DNA of 64,000 bases from positions 310,001 through 374,000 of the forward strand of contig NZ_CAAHFH010000002.1 in NCBI RefSeq assembly GCF_900890705.1. The letters are read 5' to 3'. The notes beneath the pieces were generated by a model. That model had not been told where the DNA came from. It saw nothing but the letters and a program-made list of their open reading frames with translations, and did not search any database. The stretch is from Pontiella sulfatireligans. GTDB lineage: Bacteria; Verrucomicrobiota; Kiritimatiellia; Kiritimatiellales; Pontiellaceae. This document shows positions 51,803 through 61,139 of the stretch, in pieces (positions within the stretch are counted from its first letter, which is position 1; each line of letters begins with the position of its first letter). Made by a program: the position numbers and the translations under genes.

Positions 51803-53617
51803 TCATGCATGGAAAATTTCGGAACGGCGTCCGGCAATGGCGCTGGCGTCTTCGACGGCTTTCATGATGTTGAACGACTTGTTCAGCCCGTGGCCGTTGT
51901 CTTTGACCAGCGCGTTGTAGACCGGCCTAAAGTTTTTCAGCGTCGAAAGAACGGGATTGGGCGAGGTCTGCCCCAACCCGCAGCGGCTGGTGAACTTGAC
52001 GCTCTCGCCCAAGCGCTGAAGATAGTCGAGATCGGCTGGCGAGCCCTCGCCCTTGCGGACGCGTTCGAGCCGGTTTTTCAACAACACGTTTCCAACGCGG
52101 CACGGCACGCAGTAGCCGCAGCTTTCGTCCACAAAAAACTCCATGAACGCATCGGCCACCTCGAGAATGTCGCGCTGGTTGCTGAACACCATCACCGAGC
52201 CTCCGGTCGAAAGCTCCTCATAGCTGATGCCGAGCTCAAATTGAGCGGGGCCGACCATTTGGCCGGACGGGCCGCCGACGCAAACGCACGCCACATCCTC
52301 CGCGCCGGCGAGCCTGAGCACCTCGCGGAGCTTGGTGCCGAACGGCACCTCGTAGATGCCTGGACGCGCGCAGTCGCCGCAGACGCTAAGCAATTTGGTG
52401 CCGGCGCTGCGTTCGGTGCCGATGGACGAAAACCAACCGGGCCCCTTGTCCATGATGCGCGCGGCGCAGCAGTAGCTTTCGACGTTGTTTACCGCTGTCG
52501 GCGAAACCATGTAGCCCTTGACCACAGGGAAAGGTGTCCGGTCAGTTGGGTCGCCGCGAGTGCCTTCGCACGAGCTGATCAAGGACGTCTCCTCGCCACA
52601 CACATATGCTCCGGCGCCCATCTGAATCCGGACGTCAAAATTGAATCCCTCGTTGCCGAGAATATTGTTGCCGAGCAGGCCGGCCACACGTCGCTGGTTC
52701 ATCTTGTCTTCGAGAAATGCGCGCAGATAGGAATATTCGCCGCGCAGGTAGATGATCCCCGTTTCCGCACCGATGGCATAAGCGGCCACCGTCATGCCCT
52801 CCAGCACCAGATCGACGCGCTCGGTAAGCAGCACGCGGTCCTTGAAGGTGCCCGGCTCACCTTCGTCGGCATTGCACAGCACAAACTTATCCGGACCCGG
52901 CGCCTGGCGCGTCAGCTCCCACTTCAGCCCGGTCAGGAAGCCCGCCCCGCCCCGCCCGCGCAGCTGCGAGGTTTTGATGTCTTCGATCACCTCTTCCGGT
53001 GTTTGGGTCAGTGCCTTGCGCAGACCGCCGTCCTTGCGGTAGTCGGAAAGAATAACCGGTCCGGCTTCACAAATGTTGTTGCAGACCATCGACTGCACTA
53101 ACGGGTCGGCATTGTTGCCGTCGCCCATCTCCGTAACCAACGCCTGCGGCTCCGGGTTTTCGCGCAGCTGCTTTACGAGGCCGGGGATTTTCTCCGGAGC
53201 CAGATTGGTTACGACCGTGTCGTTGGCCATCATCGCCGGCGCTTGATCGCTCATGCCGATGCAGGCTGTTTTTTCCAGCGTGATTGTTCCGTCCGCCGTG
53301 GTTTCACCGAAGCCGATGCCCAGTTCCTTTATCAAAGCATCGCCAATGGCGTCGGCGCCTTGGAAGCGATCGATAATGTCGTCGCACAACCGAATGACGA
53401 CCTCGCCTTTCTTTTTGTCGGAAAGGAAAGAATAGAAGGACACGACGCTTTCGACTTCGACGCGGTGGGTTTTCGCCTCGGATGCAATTAGGCCAAACGC
53501 TTCGCGAGGCACATGGCCGATCGATTCCTGAACCTCACGCACCATATCCATCAACCGCGCGCGGTCGTTGCCGTACTTTTTGCAGATTTCCCTGATCGTT
53601 GGAACCAACTCACTCAT
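51803..53617 (-). CDS. hoxF: Fused HoxE-HoxF diaphorase subunit
   Basis: 604 residues. Residues 1-150 are NuoE/HoxE-like (IREICKKYGNDRARLMDMV; VESVVSFYSFLSDKKKG); the rest is NuoF-like with FMN site LRGRGGAGFLTGLKWE, NAD site GAGAYVCGEETSLISSCEG and [4Fe-4S] motif SCGYCVPCRVG with a distal RCGLG Cys. In the NuoE-like part only two of the four usual [2Fe-2S] cysteines remain (RLCDDIID and TACIGMSDQ). The start at 53617 has AGGAGAG upstream. First gene of the operon; oxidises or reduces NAD(H). Confidence 0.93.
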   Translation of the reverse strand: MSELVPTIREICKKYGNDRARLMDMVREVQESIGHVPREAFGLIASEAKTHRVEVESVVSFYSFLSDKKKGEVVIRLCDDIIDRFQGADAIGDALIKELGIGFGETTADGTITLEKTACIGMSDQAPAMMANDTVVTNLAPEKIPGLVKQLRENPEPQALVTEMGDGNNADPLVQSMVCNNICEAGPVILSDYRKDGGLRKALTQTPEEVIEDIKTSQLRGRGGAGFLTGLKWELTRQAPGPDKFVLCNADEGEPGTFKDRVLLTERVDLVLEGMTVAAYAIGAETGIIYLRGEYSYLRAFLEDKMNQRRVAGLLGNNILGNEGFNFDVRIQMGAGAYVCGEETSLISSCEGTRGDPTDRTPFPVVKGYMVSPTAVNNVESYCCAARIMDKGPGWFSSIGTERSAGTKLLSVCGDCARPGIYEVPFGTKLREVLRLAGAEDVACVCVGGPSGQMVGPAQFELGISYEELSTGGSVMVFSNQRDILEVADAFMEFFVDESCGYCVPCRVGNVLLKNRLERVRKGEGSPADLDYLQRLGESVKFTSRCGLGQTSPNPVLSTLKNFRPVYNALVKDNGHGLNKSFNIMKAVEDASAIAGRRSEIFHA

Positions 53618-53950
53618 GGACTCTCTCCTCTCGGACAACCCGAACACATAATCACTGCTACGGAAACCGATGCAAAAATATCGATTGAACCGCCGGTTGG
53701 CAAGAAATGATTTTAGAACAGCCTCTCGGAAGTCAACTTTAGACAAGATCCGATTAAAAAGAGGCGCAAATCCAAAATCTTTAACGACTCGCTCTTCTGA
53801 TCAAATGACAGGGGGGCTATATTAAACAAACGCTGTCCCAATCCGATTTAGACTTTTTTGCACAGCGCCCTTGAAAAATATTCCAAAAAAAGTACTATGA
53901 GCTTAAATATGAGCATCGGTTCGGGAGGTCGGTGCCATCAGGGAACTATT
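53618..53950. other. Divergent intergenic region with two candidate promoters
   Basis: 333 nt between hoxF (minus) and the TPR gene (plus). Toward hoxF, TTGACT (53736-53731) and TAAAAT (53715-53710) are 15 bp apart. Toward the TPR gene, TTGAAA (53871-53876) and TACTAT (53893-53898) are 16 bp apart. No gene is apparent. Confidence 0.45.
53871..53898 (+). promoter_or_regulatory. Candidate sigma-70 promoter of TPR gene
   Basis: TTGAAA-N16-TACTAT, 53 nt upstream of the chosen start codon at 53951. The stretch TTGAAAAATATTCC is identical to one upstream of the PhnA-type gene (47349-47362). Confidence 0.5.
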
Positions 53951-56218
53951 ATGTCCAACCCTTTTGGCGTAGACTTATTCGGGAAAAAGAATCCGGCATC
54001 CCGCCACAGCAAGTGCTGCGGGTGCCGCAGGTTGACGGTGTTAAGTTCCTACTCCACCTTGCGCTTCCTTCATTTTCGCCAATTCCCCCTTTTACCTTTA
54101 GGCAGAGTGCATATTATCGATGAATGCCTGCAATGCGGCTCCCGGGGCGCGACCTCGGAGCGCAAATTCAGAAAGCAGCGCTCCCGCGACCTCGCATCCA
54201 TGATGGAAAGCTTTTCGAAGCATGCCGACAATCCAGATACCGCGCTGCACGGCATGCAAACCTTGATGGGGTATAATGAAGAACGCTGGTTCATGGATCT
54301 GCAGCACTCCTACGGCCGACGCTTCTATGACCACATGCAAGTGCAGTTTCTCATTGCCCAGGGCCTGTGTCGCTTCGGACATTTTAATGAAGCGGCAACC
54401 TATTGCCGCAAGGCCATTGTACTCGGTGCGGGACCAAAGGCTGAAGAGTTGCTGGCGCTGTGCCAATCGATGAGTGAAAAGGCAACAGTTGACGCTCCTG
54501 TCGAGTCTGAATCCCTGGTTCGGCCCTATGCGTTTTTGATGGCTTGCGCAGCTGCTCTGGCCACCATTCTTGTATTTCAAGGCCTATCCGCAATGCACCA
54601 TCACAACGCTTGGCTGGTCAATGGCTCCCCATTCCCCTATTCGGTTGAAATCGATGGCAAGATCCACCGATTGCTCCCGCGTGCGTCAACGCGCATCAAG
54701 CTGCGCCTAGGTGAACATGAAATGATGCGCCTCGCAGGGCCCAAGCGGAACGCTCCGGTTTTATTCGAATACACCACCCCGTTGGTCAAGCAAAAGCTGG
54801 CGCACGAGTCGCTTGTTTTAAATCCAGACGGCCTAGCGCTGCTACTTGCTGAAACCATGCATAAAAACAATACAACGAACCGCTTCTACGTCGGCGAAAC
54901 CGTTTACATCCTAACCGGCATCAACCATCCCTTCTCCAAATTCCCCGCCTGGGCGTCCGCAAAGCGATCCCCTCAGTCTCGGCTGTTTTTGCATCCCGCA
55001 ACAAATCACCTCGATGCCGTAAAAGCGGTGGATCAATACCTCGGGCACACAAAAGCCCGCACCCATGCCCGCCGTATTTTACAGGCCGATCCCGCACCGG
55101 CCGAGATCGATGCCCTATTGTCTTGGGCGGTCGACGACATGCCGATCGACGCGGCCGTTGCGTTTTTGAAGCAGGGCCGTTTAGATGCCGCCCCCAAACT
55201 TGGCTGGCATTTGTTCTATCAGGATTACATGACCGAGCAAGATTGTGCATACGACCTGCAAAAGGAATACGCTCTGCTTTGCAAACAGCATCCCGACACC
55301 TCTCTCTATTATTATCTGCTCGGACGTGTTGCCCACAACCCCGACAGCGCACACAAACTGTTCATAAAATCAGAGAAAGGCCCCGGAAGCAATGGTCTGG
55401 GCTACGCAGCCATCGCCCGCAACCTGCTTTGTTCCGGCCGGTTCAAAGAAGCGCTGCCCTTTTCAGAAAAGGCGTTGGACCGCGATCCCGGAAACGTGGA
55501 ATTCAATGAATTGAACATGAGGATCCATCTCGCCTTGCGGCAATACGATCCCCTGATCTTCCAAATCCGTAGAGTGCTGGCCGACGAACCGTCCAATCCC
55601 CAGAGGATTGCAGACCTGATCAAATTCCTGACTCTGGCCGGAGAGCATCAAGCCGCGGCCGAAACCGCCGCCCGCTTCCCCGATGCTCAGGTCAGCCTGA
55701 GCGCCTACTTCAACGCCGCCCGCTACTACGCCGTCGGCAATGCAACCGACTATGCCGACGCCATGACAGAATCTGGAATCGTGGTCGAAAAGCTCCAACT
55801 TCCTCTGATGAACAGCGATATCCAAAAGGCCCATGCGCTGCTCAGCCAAAATGAAGAGCACGACTACAGCGCCCACCTCGTGATGTACTGCGCCGCCCAG
55901 CGCTACGCCCATCCGGAAATCGCCGAAATCGAACTCGCCAAAGCCATCCGCGAGATCAGTCCCAAAACATACGACCGCAAAAAAGCCGTCGCCATGCTTT
56001 CGGGAGCAACGCCCTCTCCTTCACAGCAGGAGCTCGCCGCCCTGCGCCTCATGCCTCAGGAAAAAGCCATCCTCTGCACCGCGCTTGGGTTCATGCACCC
56101 CCAACAACAAACCCTATACTTCCGCATCGCTCAAAACCTCAACTACACCCCCGAATATCCTCAGCTCCTGCTCAAGAAGTGGATGCGGCAGCCTTCCCGC
56201 AGTGTTGGCACCCCATAA
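53951..56218 (+). CDS. Membrane protein with zinc ribbon and TPR repeats
   Basis: 755 residues. A probable zinc ribbon at the N-terminus (KCCGCRRL near 22 and ECLQCGS near 85), a helical region (about 100-195), one membrane helix (PYAFLMACAAALATILVFQGL, about 205-225), then an exported or cytoplasmic part with tetratricopeptide-like helices (AIARNLLCSGRFKEALPFSE, KALDRDPGNVEFNELNMRIH, RVLADEPSNPQRIADLIKFL). AGGGA precedes the ATG; the frame extends 31 codons upstream without support. Function unknown; resembles PVC TPR proteins acting as scaffolds. Confidence 0.75.
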   Translation: MSNPFGVDLFGKKNPASRHSKCCGCRRLTVLSSYSTLRFLHFRQFPLLPLGRVHIIDECLQCGSRGATSERKFRKQRSRDLASMMESFSKHADNPDTALHGMQTLMGYNEERWFMDLQHSYGRRFYDHMQVQFLIAQGLCRFGHFNEAATYCRKAIVLGAGPKAEELLALCQSMSEKATVDAPVESESLVRPYAFLMACAAALATILVFQGLSAMHHHNAWLVNGSPFPYSVEIDGKIHRLLPRASTRIKLRLGEHEMMRLAGPKRNAPVLFEYTTPLVKQKLAHESLVLNPDGLALLLAETMHKNNTTNRFYVGETVYILTGINHPFSKFPAWASAKRSPQSRLFLHPATNHLDAVKAVDQYLGHTKARTHARRILQADPAPAEIDALLSWAVDDMPIDAAVAFLKQGRLDAAPKLGWHLFYQDYMTEQDCAYDLQKEYALLCKQHPDTSLYYYLLGRVAHNPDSAHKLFIKSEKGPGSNGLGYAAIARNLLCSGRFKEALPFSEKALDRDPGNVEFNELNMRIHLALRQYDPLIFQIRRVLADEPSNPQRIADLIKFLTLAGEHQAAAETAARFPDAQVSLSAYFNAARYYAVGNATDYADAMTESGIVVEKLQLPLMNSDIQKAHALLSQNEEHDYSAHLVMYCAAQRYAHPEIAEIELAKAIREISPKTYDRKKAVAMLSGATPSPSQQELAALRLMPQEKAILCTALGFMHPQQQTLYFRIAQNLNYTPEYPQLLLKKWMRQPSRSVGTP

Positions 56219-56313
56219 ATTTCCACCTTTTGTCCAGACATTGCACAGGTTTCCCCCTATAAAAACCGAAGTTTTTTCACCATTGGCTATTTTTGAAACA
56301 AGGCTTTTATACA

Positions 56314-59300
56314 ATGAGCAAATTATTGCAGCAGCCCGCACCCGGCGAGCACACGATTCACTTCCGGGGCGACACCGTCACGTTCACCCTTGAGAACCAT
56401 ACCAAGGCCAAAGGCCAGGCATGGCTGCGCTCAAACATTGGCCACGCCGATGTGCGACATACCGAGATCATCACCCACGCCGAACAGGGCCTGCCGCCCC
56501 TCTCTCGCGATTGGCACGATTTCCCGATGCAGGCCGAAGGCCAAAATAAATTCACCATCACTCTGCCCCTCCTCGGCGTCGGCCGTTTCGAGGCCAAGGC
56601 CTACTTTATCGCCGACGGCAACGATAAAATCATTTGGCCGGAGGGCGGCAACTCGGTCATGAAGGTCGAGCCCGCCGAAACCGTGGCCAGCAACACGATG
56701 TACACCGCCTTCGTCCGTCAGTTTGGCGAAGCCAAGTTTAGAGGCGCCGTAGCGCCCCACGAAGAGCATGCCGTCCAGCAGCTCGACGAGGCCGGCTACG
56801 CGGTGCTTCCAAAGTCTGGAAAATTCCGAGACCTGATCAAGGAGCTCGACTTTATTGTCGGCACCCTGCGCTGCAAGATTGTACAACTCCTGCCGATCCA
56901 CCCCACTCCGACCACCTACGCCCGCATGGGCCGTTTCGGCAGCCCCTTCGCCGTGATGGATCTGCTCGATGTCGATCCGGCCCTCGCCGAGTTCGACAAG
57001 CAGACCACGCCGCTCGACCAATTCCAGGAACTCGTCGACGAAGTGCACAAGCGCAACGCGCGCCTCTATCTCGACATGCCGATCAACCACACCGGCTGGG
57101 CCTCGCACCTGCAGGTCACCCATCCCGAATGGTTCCACCACAACGACGACGGCTCGTTTATGTCGCCGGGCGCATGGGGCGTTCTGTGGGAAGATCTTTC
57201 CAAGCTCAACTATAACGAGCGCGGCCTCTGGCACTACATGGCCGATGTCTTTCTCTTCTGGTGCCGCAAAGGCGCCGACGGCTTCCGCTGTGATGCCGGC
57301 TACAAGGTTCCGTTCGACGCGTGGCAATACATCATTGCCAAGGTGCGCATGGAATATCCCGACACGATTTTCATGCTCGAAGGGCTCGGCGGCTACAAGC
57401 ACGTCACCGAAGGCCTGCTGGCCGACTCCGGCATGAACTGGGCCTATTCCGAAATCTTCCAGAACTATGACCAAGACCAAGTCGACGGCTACTTGCCCGA
57501 AAGCATCCGCGTCTCCGAAAGCAAGGGCAACCTGATCCATTTCTGCGAAACGCACGACAACGCACGGCTCGCCGCCACGTCGCATTCGTTCGCCCGCCTG
57601 CGCGCCGCCTTCTGCGCGCTCACCTCGCACAACGGCGCCTTTGGCTTTGCCAACGGCGTCGAGTGGTATGCCGAAGAACAGATCAACGTCCACAACAGCC
57701 ACTCCATCAACTGGGGTGCCGAAACCAACATGATCGATTGGATCCGCCGCATCAACGCCATCATGGAGGTTCACCCGAGCTTCCATGCCGACGCCAAGGT
57801 GGAAAGCATCACCAACGGCCACCATAACTCGAGCGCCGTCCTGCGCACCGACGCCTCCGGCCGGAACAAGCTGCTGGTGCTCGCCAACCTTAACTCCGAA
57901 GTGCAGGGCATGGTGGAATGGCACGGCGACTTTACTAAATTCGGCACCGACCTTCTTTCCGGAAACCCGGTGCACCATCGCAACAGCTCCTATCCGCTGC
58001 AGCCCGGCGAAGTGCTCTGCCTTACCGACGACCCCGAATGGATGAACCGCGTTTTCCAAACCTTGGAAACGCCGTTCCGCGGCGCGGAAGCCAGCGAGGC
58101 GCAATGCCTGCGCGCCAAGGCCATGGACATTTACAACCACTTCCAGGCACTGGATCAAGTGGACCTCGGCCACATTAGGGGTCAGTCCTATGATTTAATG
58201 TTTTCGGAAAAAACATTAAATCATAGGACTGACCCCTCTACTGACCCCTCTATCGCATTCATTGGTCGCTTCCTCGGAGATCCAAAAGCCGTCTGCCAAG
58301 AGCTCGCCGGCGGTGCACCGGTCGTCACCACCTGGCAATGGCCGCGCGACACCCGCCGCACTGTGCTGCTGCCGCCGAACCACTTCCTGCTCGTTAAAGC
58401 CGAGCACGGCTTCATTGCCGAGCTTAAGAACGAAGCCGGCGAAACCATCGTGCACGAAAAATCGATGCCCCAGCTCGACGGCAAAACCTTCGTGCTGTTC
58501 CAACCCTTGAAAACACCAGACGAACACCGCACCCTGACGCTCAAGCTCACCCTATTTGAACCGGATGCCATTCAGCATGCCGCCTCGCCGGTCATGCAGC
58601 TTAGCGAAGAGCAGAACGCCAAAGTCATCACCTCCTGCAAGGCCGGTGAAATCTACGACCGCGACCGCTACGCCGTCTGCACCAACAAACACGGCGCGCT
58701 CTCACAGATCCGCATCGGCTGGGCCGAGCTACGCAGCAAATACGACGGCCTGTTGATTGCCAACCTCGACTCCGAAGTGCCGGTCGACCGCCACACCATG
58801 CTCACGCGTTGCCGTGCATGGGTCGTTGCCCGGGGCTACTCCAACGAGCTTTCGCTCCACTGCCAGAAGAGCTTCACCGTCGCCGACGACGGCACCGTGG
58901 TTTGGAATTTTGCTGTGCCGGTTGGCGAAGGCAAACTGATCCCGCTCAAGGCGGCGCTGCAGCTCCACCCCGACACCAATGCGGTCAAGCTCAGCTTTAT
59001 CCGCGAAGATGCCGGAACCGATCCCGAACATTTGGCCGACCAAGTGCCGGTTTCACTAATCCTGCGCCCCGACATCGAAGACCGCAATAACCACGAAGTC
59101 ACCAAAGCAAGCAACGGTCCGGAAGCCCATTGGCCCCACGCCGTCCAAACATCGGAGAGCGGATTTGTGTTTGCCCCGGCGCACGACCGCCAATTAAACG
59201 TCTCCGTCGAAGGCGGCGAGTTCCATGCCGAGCCGGAGTGGTATTACCAGATCGGCCACCCCGTCGACCAAGCGCGCGGCATCGACGGCGAGTCCGACCT

Positions 59301-60645
59301 CTTCAGCCCCGGCTATTTCAAAATCGACCTGTGCGGCAGCGAAACCGCCGAACTCGTGGCGGAAATCAACATAGGGGTCAGTCCTATGAAATCATGTTTT
59401 CCGGAAAAACATCAAATCATAGGACTGACCCCTCAGTTGTCTATTGAGGAAGCGATGGGGATTGCGATGAAACAATTCATCGTGAAGCGCGACGAGTTCC
59501 AGACCGTGATCGCCGGCTATCCGTGGTTCCTCGACTGGGGACGCGACACGCTGATTTGCCTGCGCGGCATTATTGCCGGCGGGCTGCTCGAAGAGGCGCA
59601 GAACATTTTGCTGCAGTTTGCCAAGTATGAAAAGGGCGGCACCATCCCCAACATGATCCGAGGCAACGACGACAACAACCGCGAAACCTCCGACGCCCCG
59701 CTTTGGCTCTACGTTGCCTGCAACGAACTGATGCAGGCACAGAAAAGCAAGAAGCTGCTCAAGGCCGACTGCGGCGACGGACGCACCGTGAAAGAAGTGC
59801 TTGTTTCGCTGGCGACCGGCCTGATCAACGGCACCGAAAACGGCATCACCTTCGATCCTAACTCCGGCTTGATCTTCAGCCCGTCGCACTTCACCTGGAT
59901 GGACACCAACTATCCGGCCGGCACGCCGCGCCAAGGCTACCCGATCGAAATCCAGGCCATGTGGAAGTATGCGCTCGATATGCTCGCCCAAATCGACAAA
60001 GCCGCGAAATGGAAAGAACTGGCCGGCCAGGTTGAACAGTCGATCTCCGAACTGTTCCTCGTGGAAGCCGGCGACTTTACCTATTTGGCCGACTGCCTTG
60101 CCGCGGCGCCGGGCATGGGCGCGCACGATGCGGCCGTGGACGACGCCTTGCGCTCGAACCAGCTGCTGGCCGTCACGCTCGGCGCGGTGAAAGATCCCGA
60201 GCTCTGCAAAAACATTATCGAAGCCTGCGAACAGCTTCTGATTCCCGGCGCCATCCGCAGCCTAGCCGACCGGCCGGTGAAGCATCACGCTCCGGTCTAC
60301 AACGACGGCCATCTGCTCAACGACCCGGTGCACCCCTATTGGGGGCGCTACACCGGCGACGAAGATTCTCGCCGCAAGCCGGCCTACCACAACGGCACGG
60401 CCTGGACCTGGCCCTTCCCGTCGTACGCGGAAGCGTTGGTGATGGTCTATGGCGATGCCGCGCGCGAAACCGCGCTCGCCATTCTCGGCAGCGCCTCCGA
60501 CGTGCTCAACCACGGATGCCTGCGCCAAAGTCCGGAAGTGATCGACGGCAACACGCCGCACATCCAGCGCGGCTGCGGCGCACAGGCCTGGGGCGTCACC
60601 GAGCTCTACCGCGTGGTGAAGCAGCTGAATGCGGGAAAACGCTAG
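56314..60645 (+). CDS. Bifunctional glycogen debranching enzyme (GH13 + GH133)
   Basis: 1443 residues. An N-terminal beta domain, a GH13 amylase-type barrel (about 150-580: DGFRCDAGYKVP nucleophile Asp, IFMLEGLGGYK acid/base Glu, HFCETHDNARLA), a middle beta region, and a C-terminal amylo-alpha-1,6-glucosidase domain (about 1040-1443: AGYPWFLDWGRDTLICLRG, DNNRETSDAPLW, AYHNGTAWTWPFPSY). Same two-activity layout as eukaryotic AGL: 4-alpha-glucanotransferase plus alpha-1,6-glucosidase. Two 61-bp palindromic elements interrupt the gene in frame, at about residues 622-646 and 1020-1040, both at domain borders, adding 25 and 21 residues. Start at 56314 (ATG); a TTG seven codons upstream is possible. 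Confidence 0.92.
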   Translation: MSKLLQQPAPGEHTIHFRGDTVTFTLENHTKAKGQAWLRSNIGHADVRHTEIITHAEQGLPPLSRDWHDFPMQAEGQNKFTITLPLLGVGRFEAKAYFIADGNDKIIWPEGGNSVMKVEPAETVASNTMYTAFVRQFGEAKFRGAVAPHEEHAVQQLDEAGYAVLPKSGKFRDLIKELDFIVGTLRCKIVQLLPIHPTPTTYARMGRFGSPFAVMDLLDVDPALAEFDKQTTPLDQFQELVDEVHKRNARLYLDMPINHTGWASHLQVTHPEWFHHNDDGSFMSPGAWGVLWEDLSKLNYNERGLWHYMADVFLFWCRKGADGFRCDAGYKVPFDAWQYIIAKVRMEYPDTIFMLEGLGGYKHVTEGLLADSGMNWAYSEIFQNYDQDQVDGYLPESIRVSESKGNLIHFCETHDNARLAATSHSFARLRAAFCALTSHNGAFGFANGVEWYAEEQINVHNSHSINWGAETNMIDWIRRINAIMEVHPSFHADAKVESITNGHHNSSAVLRTDASGRNKLLVLANLNSEVQGMVEWHGDFTKFGTDLLSGNPVHHRNSSYPLQPGEVLCLTDDPEWMNRVFQTLETPFRGAEASEAQCLRAKAMDIYNHFQALDQVDLGHIRGQSYDLMFSEKTLNHRTDPSTDPSIAFIGRFLGDPKAVCQELAGGAPVVTTWQWPRDTRRTVLLPPNHFLLVKAEHGFIAELKNEAGETIVHEKSMPQLDGKTFVLFQPLKTPDEHRTLTLKLTLFEPDAIQHAASPVMQLSEEQNAKVITSCKAGEIYDRDRYAVCTNKHGALSQIRIGWAELRSKYDGLLIANLDSEVPVDRHTMLTRCRAWVVARGYSNELSLHCQKSFTVADDGTVVWNFAVPVGEGKLIPLKAALQLHPDTNAVKLSFIREDAGTDPEHLADQVPVSLILRPDIEDRNNHEVTKASNGPEAHWPHAVQTSESGFVFAPAHDRQLNVSVEGGEFHAEPEWYYQIGHPVDQARGIDGESDLFSPGYFKIDLCGSETAELVAEINIGVSPMKSCFPEKHQIIGLTPQLSIEEAMGIAMKQFIVKRDEFQTVIAGYPWFLDWGRDTLICLRGIIAGGLLEEAQNILLQFAKYEKGGTIPNMIRGNDDNNRETSDAPLWLYVACNELMQAQKSKKLLKADCGDGRTVKEVLVSLATGLINGTENGITFDPNSGLIFSPSHFTWMDTNYPAGTPRQGYPIEIQAMWKYALDMLAQIDKAAKWKELAGQVEQSISELFLVEAGDFTYLADCLAAAPGMGAHDAAVDDALRSNQLLAVTLGAVKDPELCKNIIEACEQLLIPGAIRSLADRPVKHHAPVYNDGHLLNDPVHPYWGRYTGDEDSRRKPAYHNGTAWTWPFPSYAEALVMVYGDAARETALAILGSASDVLNHGCLRQSPEVIDGNTPHIQRGCGAQAWGVTELYRVVKQLNAGKR
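58177..58237. repeat. Palindromic element copy 1, in frame in debranching gene
   Basis: Perfect 28-bp inverted arms (58177-58204 and 58210-58237; outer part AGGGGTCAGTCCTATGAT) with a 5-nt loop CGGAA. A partial repeat CTGACCCCTCT follows (58241-58251). Read through as RGQSYDLMFSEKTLNHR then TDPSTDPS, without a stop. REP-like size and structure. Confidence 0.9.
59373..59433. repeat. Palindromic element copy 2, in frame in debranching gene
   Basis: 28-bp arms (59373-59400 and 59406-59433) with three mismatches and loop CCGGA; about 90% identical to copy 1 and the same 61-bp length. Inserted in a different reading frame, translated as IGVSPMKSCFPEKHQIIGL then TP, without a stop. Confidence 0.9.
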
Positions 60646-60712
60646 AGCAGGGACAGCGTCCTCGCTGTCTGCGGACGCCGGGGACGGCGACCCTCCACGA
60701 ACAGGCAATTCG

Positions 60713-61069
60713 CTAAACTGCGTATTCCTGCAAGTGGGCCAGCTCAATGAATTCGAGAACGGAGGCGTGGGTGGCTTCGAGCCTTACCTTCGGCGCCATG
60801 CCGGCGTCGTGGGCCTGAATCCAACGGGATAGGCAGAGACACCAATAGTCGCCGGGTTTCAACCCTTGGAAACCATACTCCGGATTCGGGGTTGAAAGGT
60901 CGTTCCCGCATGCAGCGGAAAACTCCAGAAACTCCGCCGTCATCAACACGCAGATGGTGTGCATGCCTTGGTCTTCGGCACGCGTATCGCATTTTCCATT
61001 GCGGAAGAACCCGGTCATTGGATCTGTACTGCAGGCGATCAAGTCGCCGCCTAGAATATTCTTAGCCAT
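60713..61069 (-). CDS. DUF2237 family protein
   Basis: 118 residues, cytoplasmic. NILGGDLIACSTDPMTGFFR, DQGMHTICVLMTAEFLEFS, GNDLSTPNPEYGFQGLKPGD, YWCLCLSRWIQAHDAG and LEATHASVLEFI cover the whole DUF2237 pattern at its normal length. Several conserved Cys and His residues suggest metal or redox chemistry, but no function is established. Convergent with the debranching gene, 67 nt away; separate from the gene at 61140 by 70 nt. Confidence 0.9.
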   Translation of the reverse strand: MAKNILGGDLIACSTDPMTGFFRNGKCDTRAEDQGMHTICVLMTAEFLEFSAACGNDLSTPNPEYGFQGLKPGDYWCLCLSRWIQAHDAGMAPKVRLEATHASVLEFIELAHLQEYAV

Positions 61070-61139
61070 GGTTCAATTCCTATTGCGTATTGCGTATAAA
61101 TTTTCCGTCACGCATCCTGCATGTTAATACGTAGTACGA

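Noticed and set aside
51809..53101. Plus-strand open frame of 430 codons over hoxF
   Set aside because: Shadow of the highly conserved hoxF; codon pattern is that of the opposite strand.
56431..58173. Minus-strand open frame of 580 codons over the debranching gene
   Set aside because: Antisense to the GH13 domain, whose catalytic motifs are intact; Val/Gly/His-rich text is typical of an antisense shadow.
58177..59433. Palindromes as terminators or a frameshift dividing the debranching gene
   Set aside because: Both are in frame, have no following U-run, and the GH133 domain downstream is complete with no separate start.
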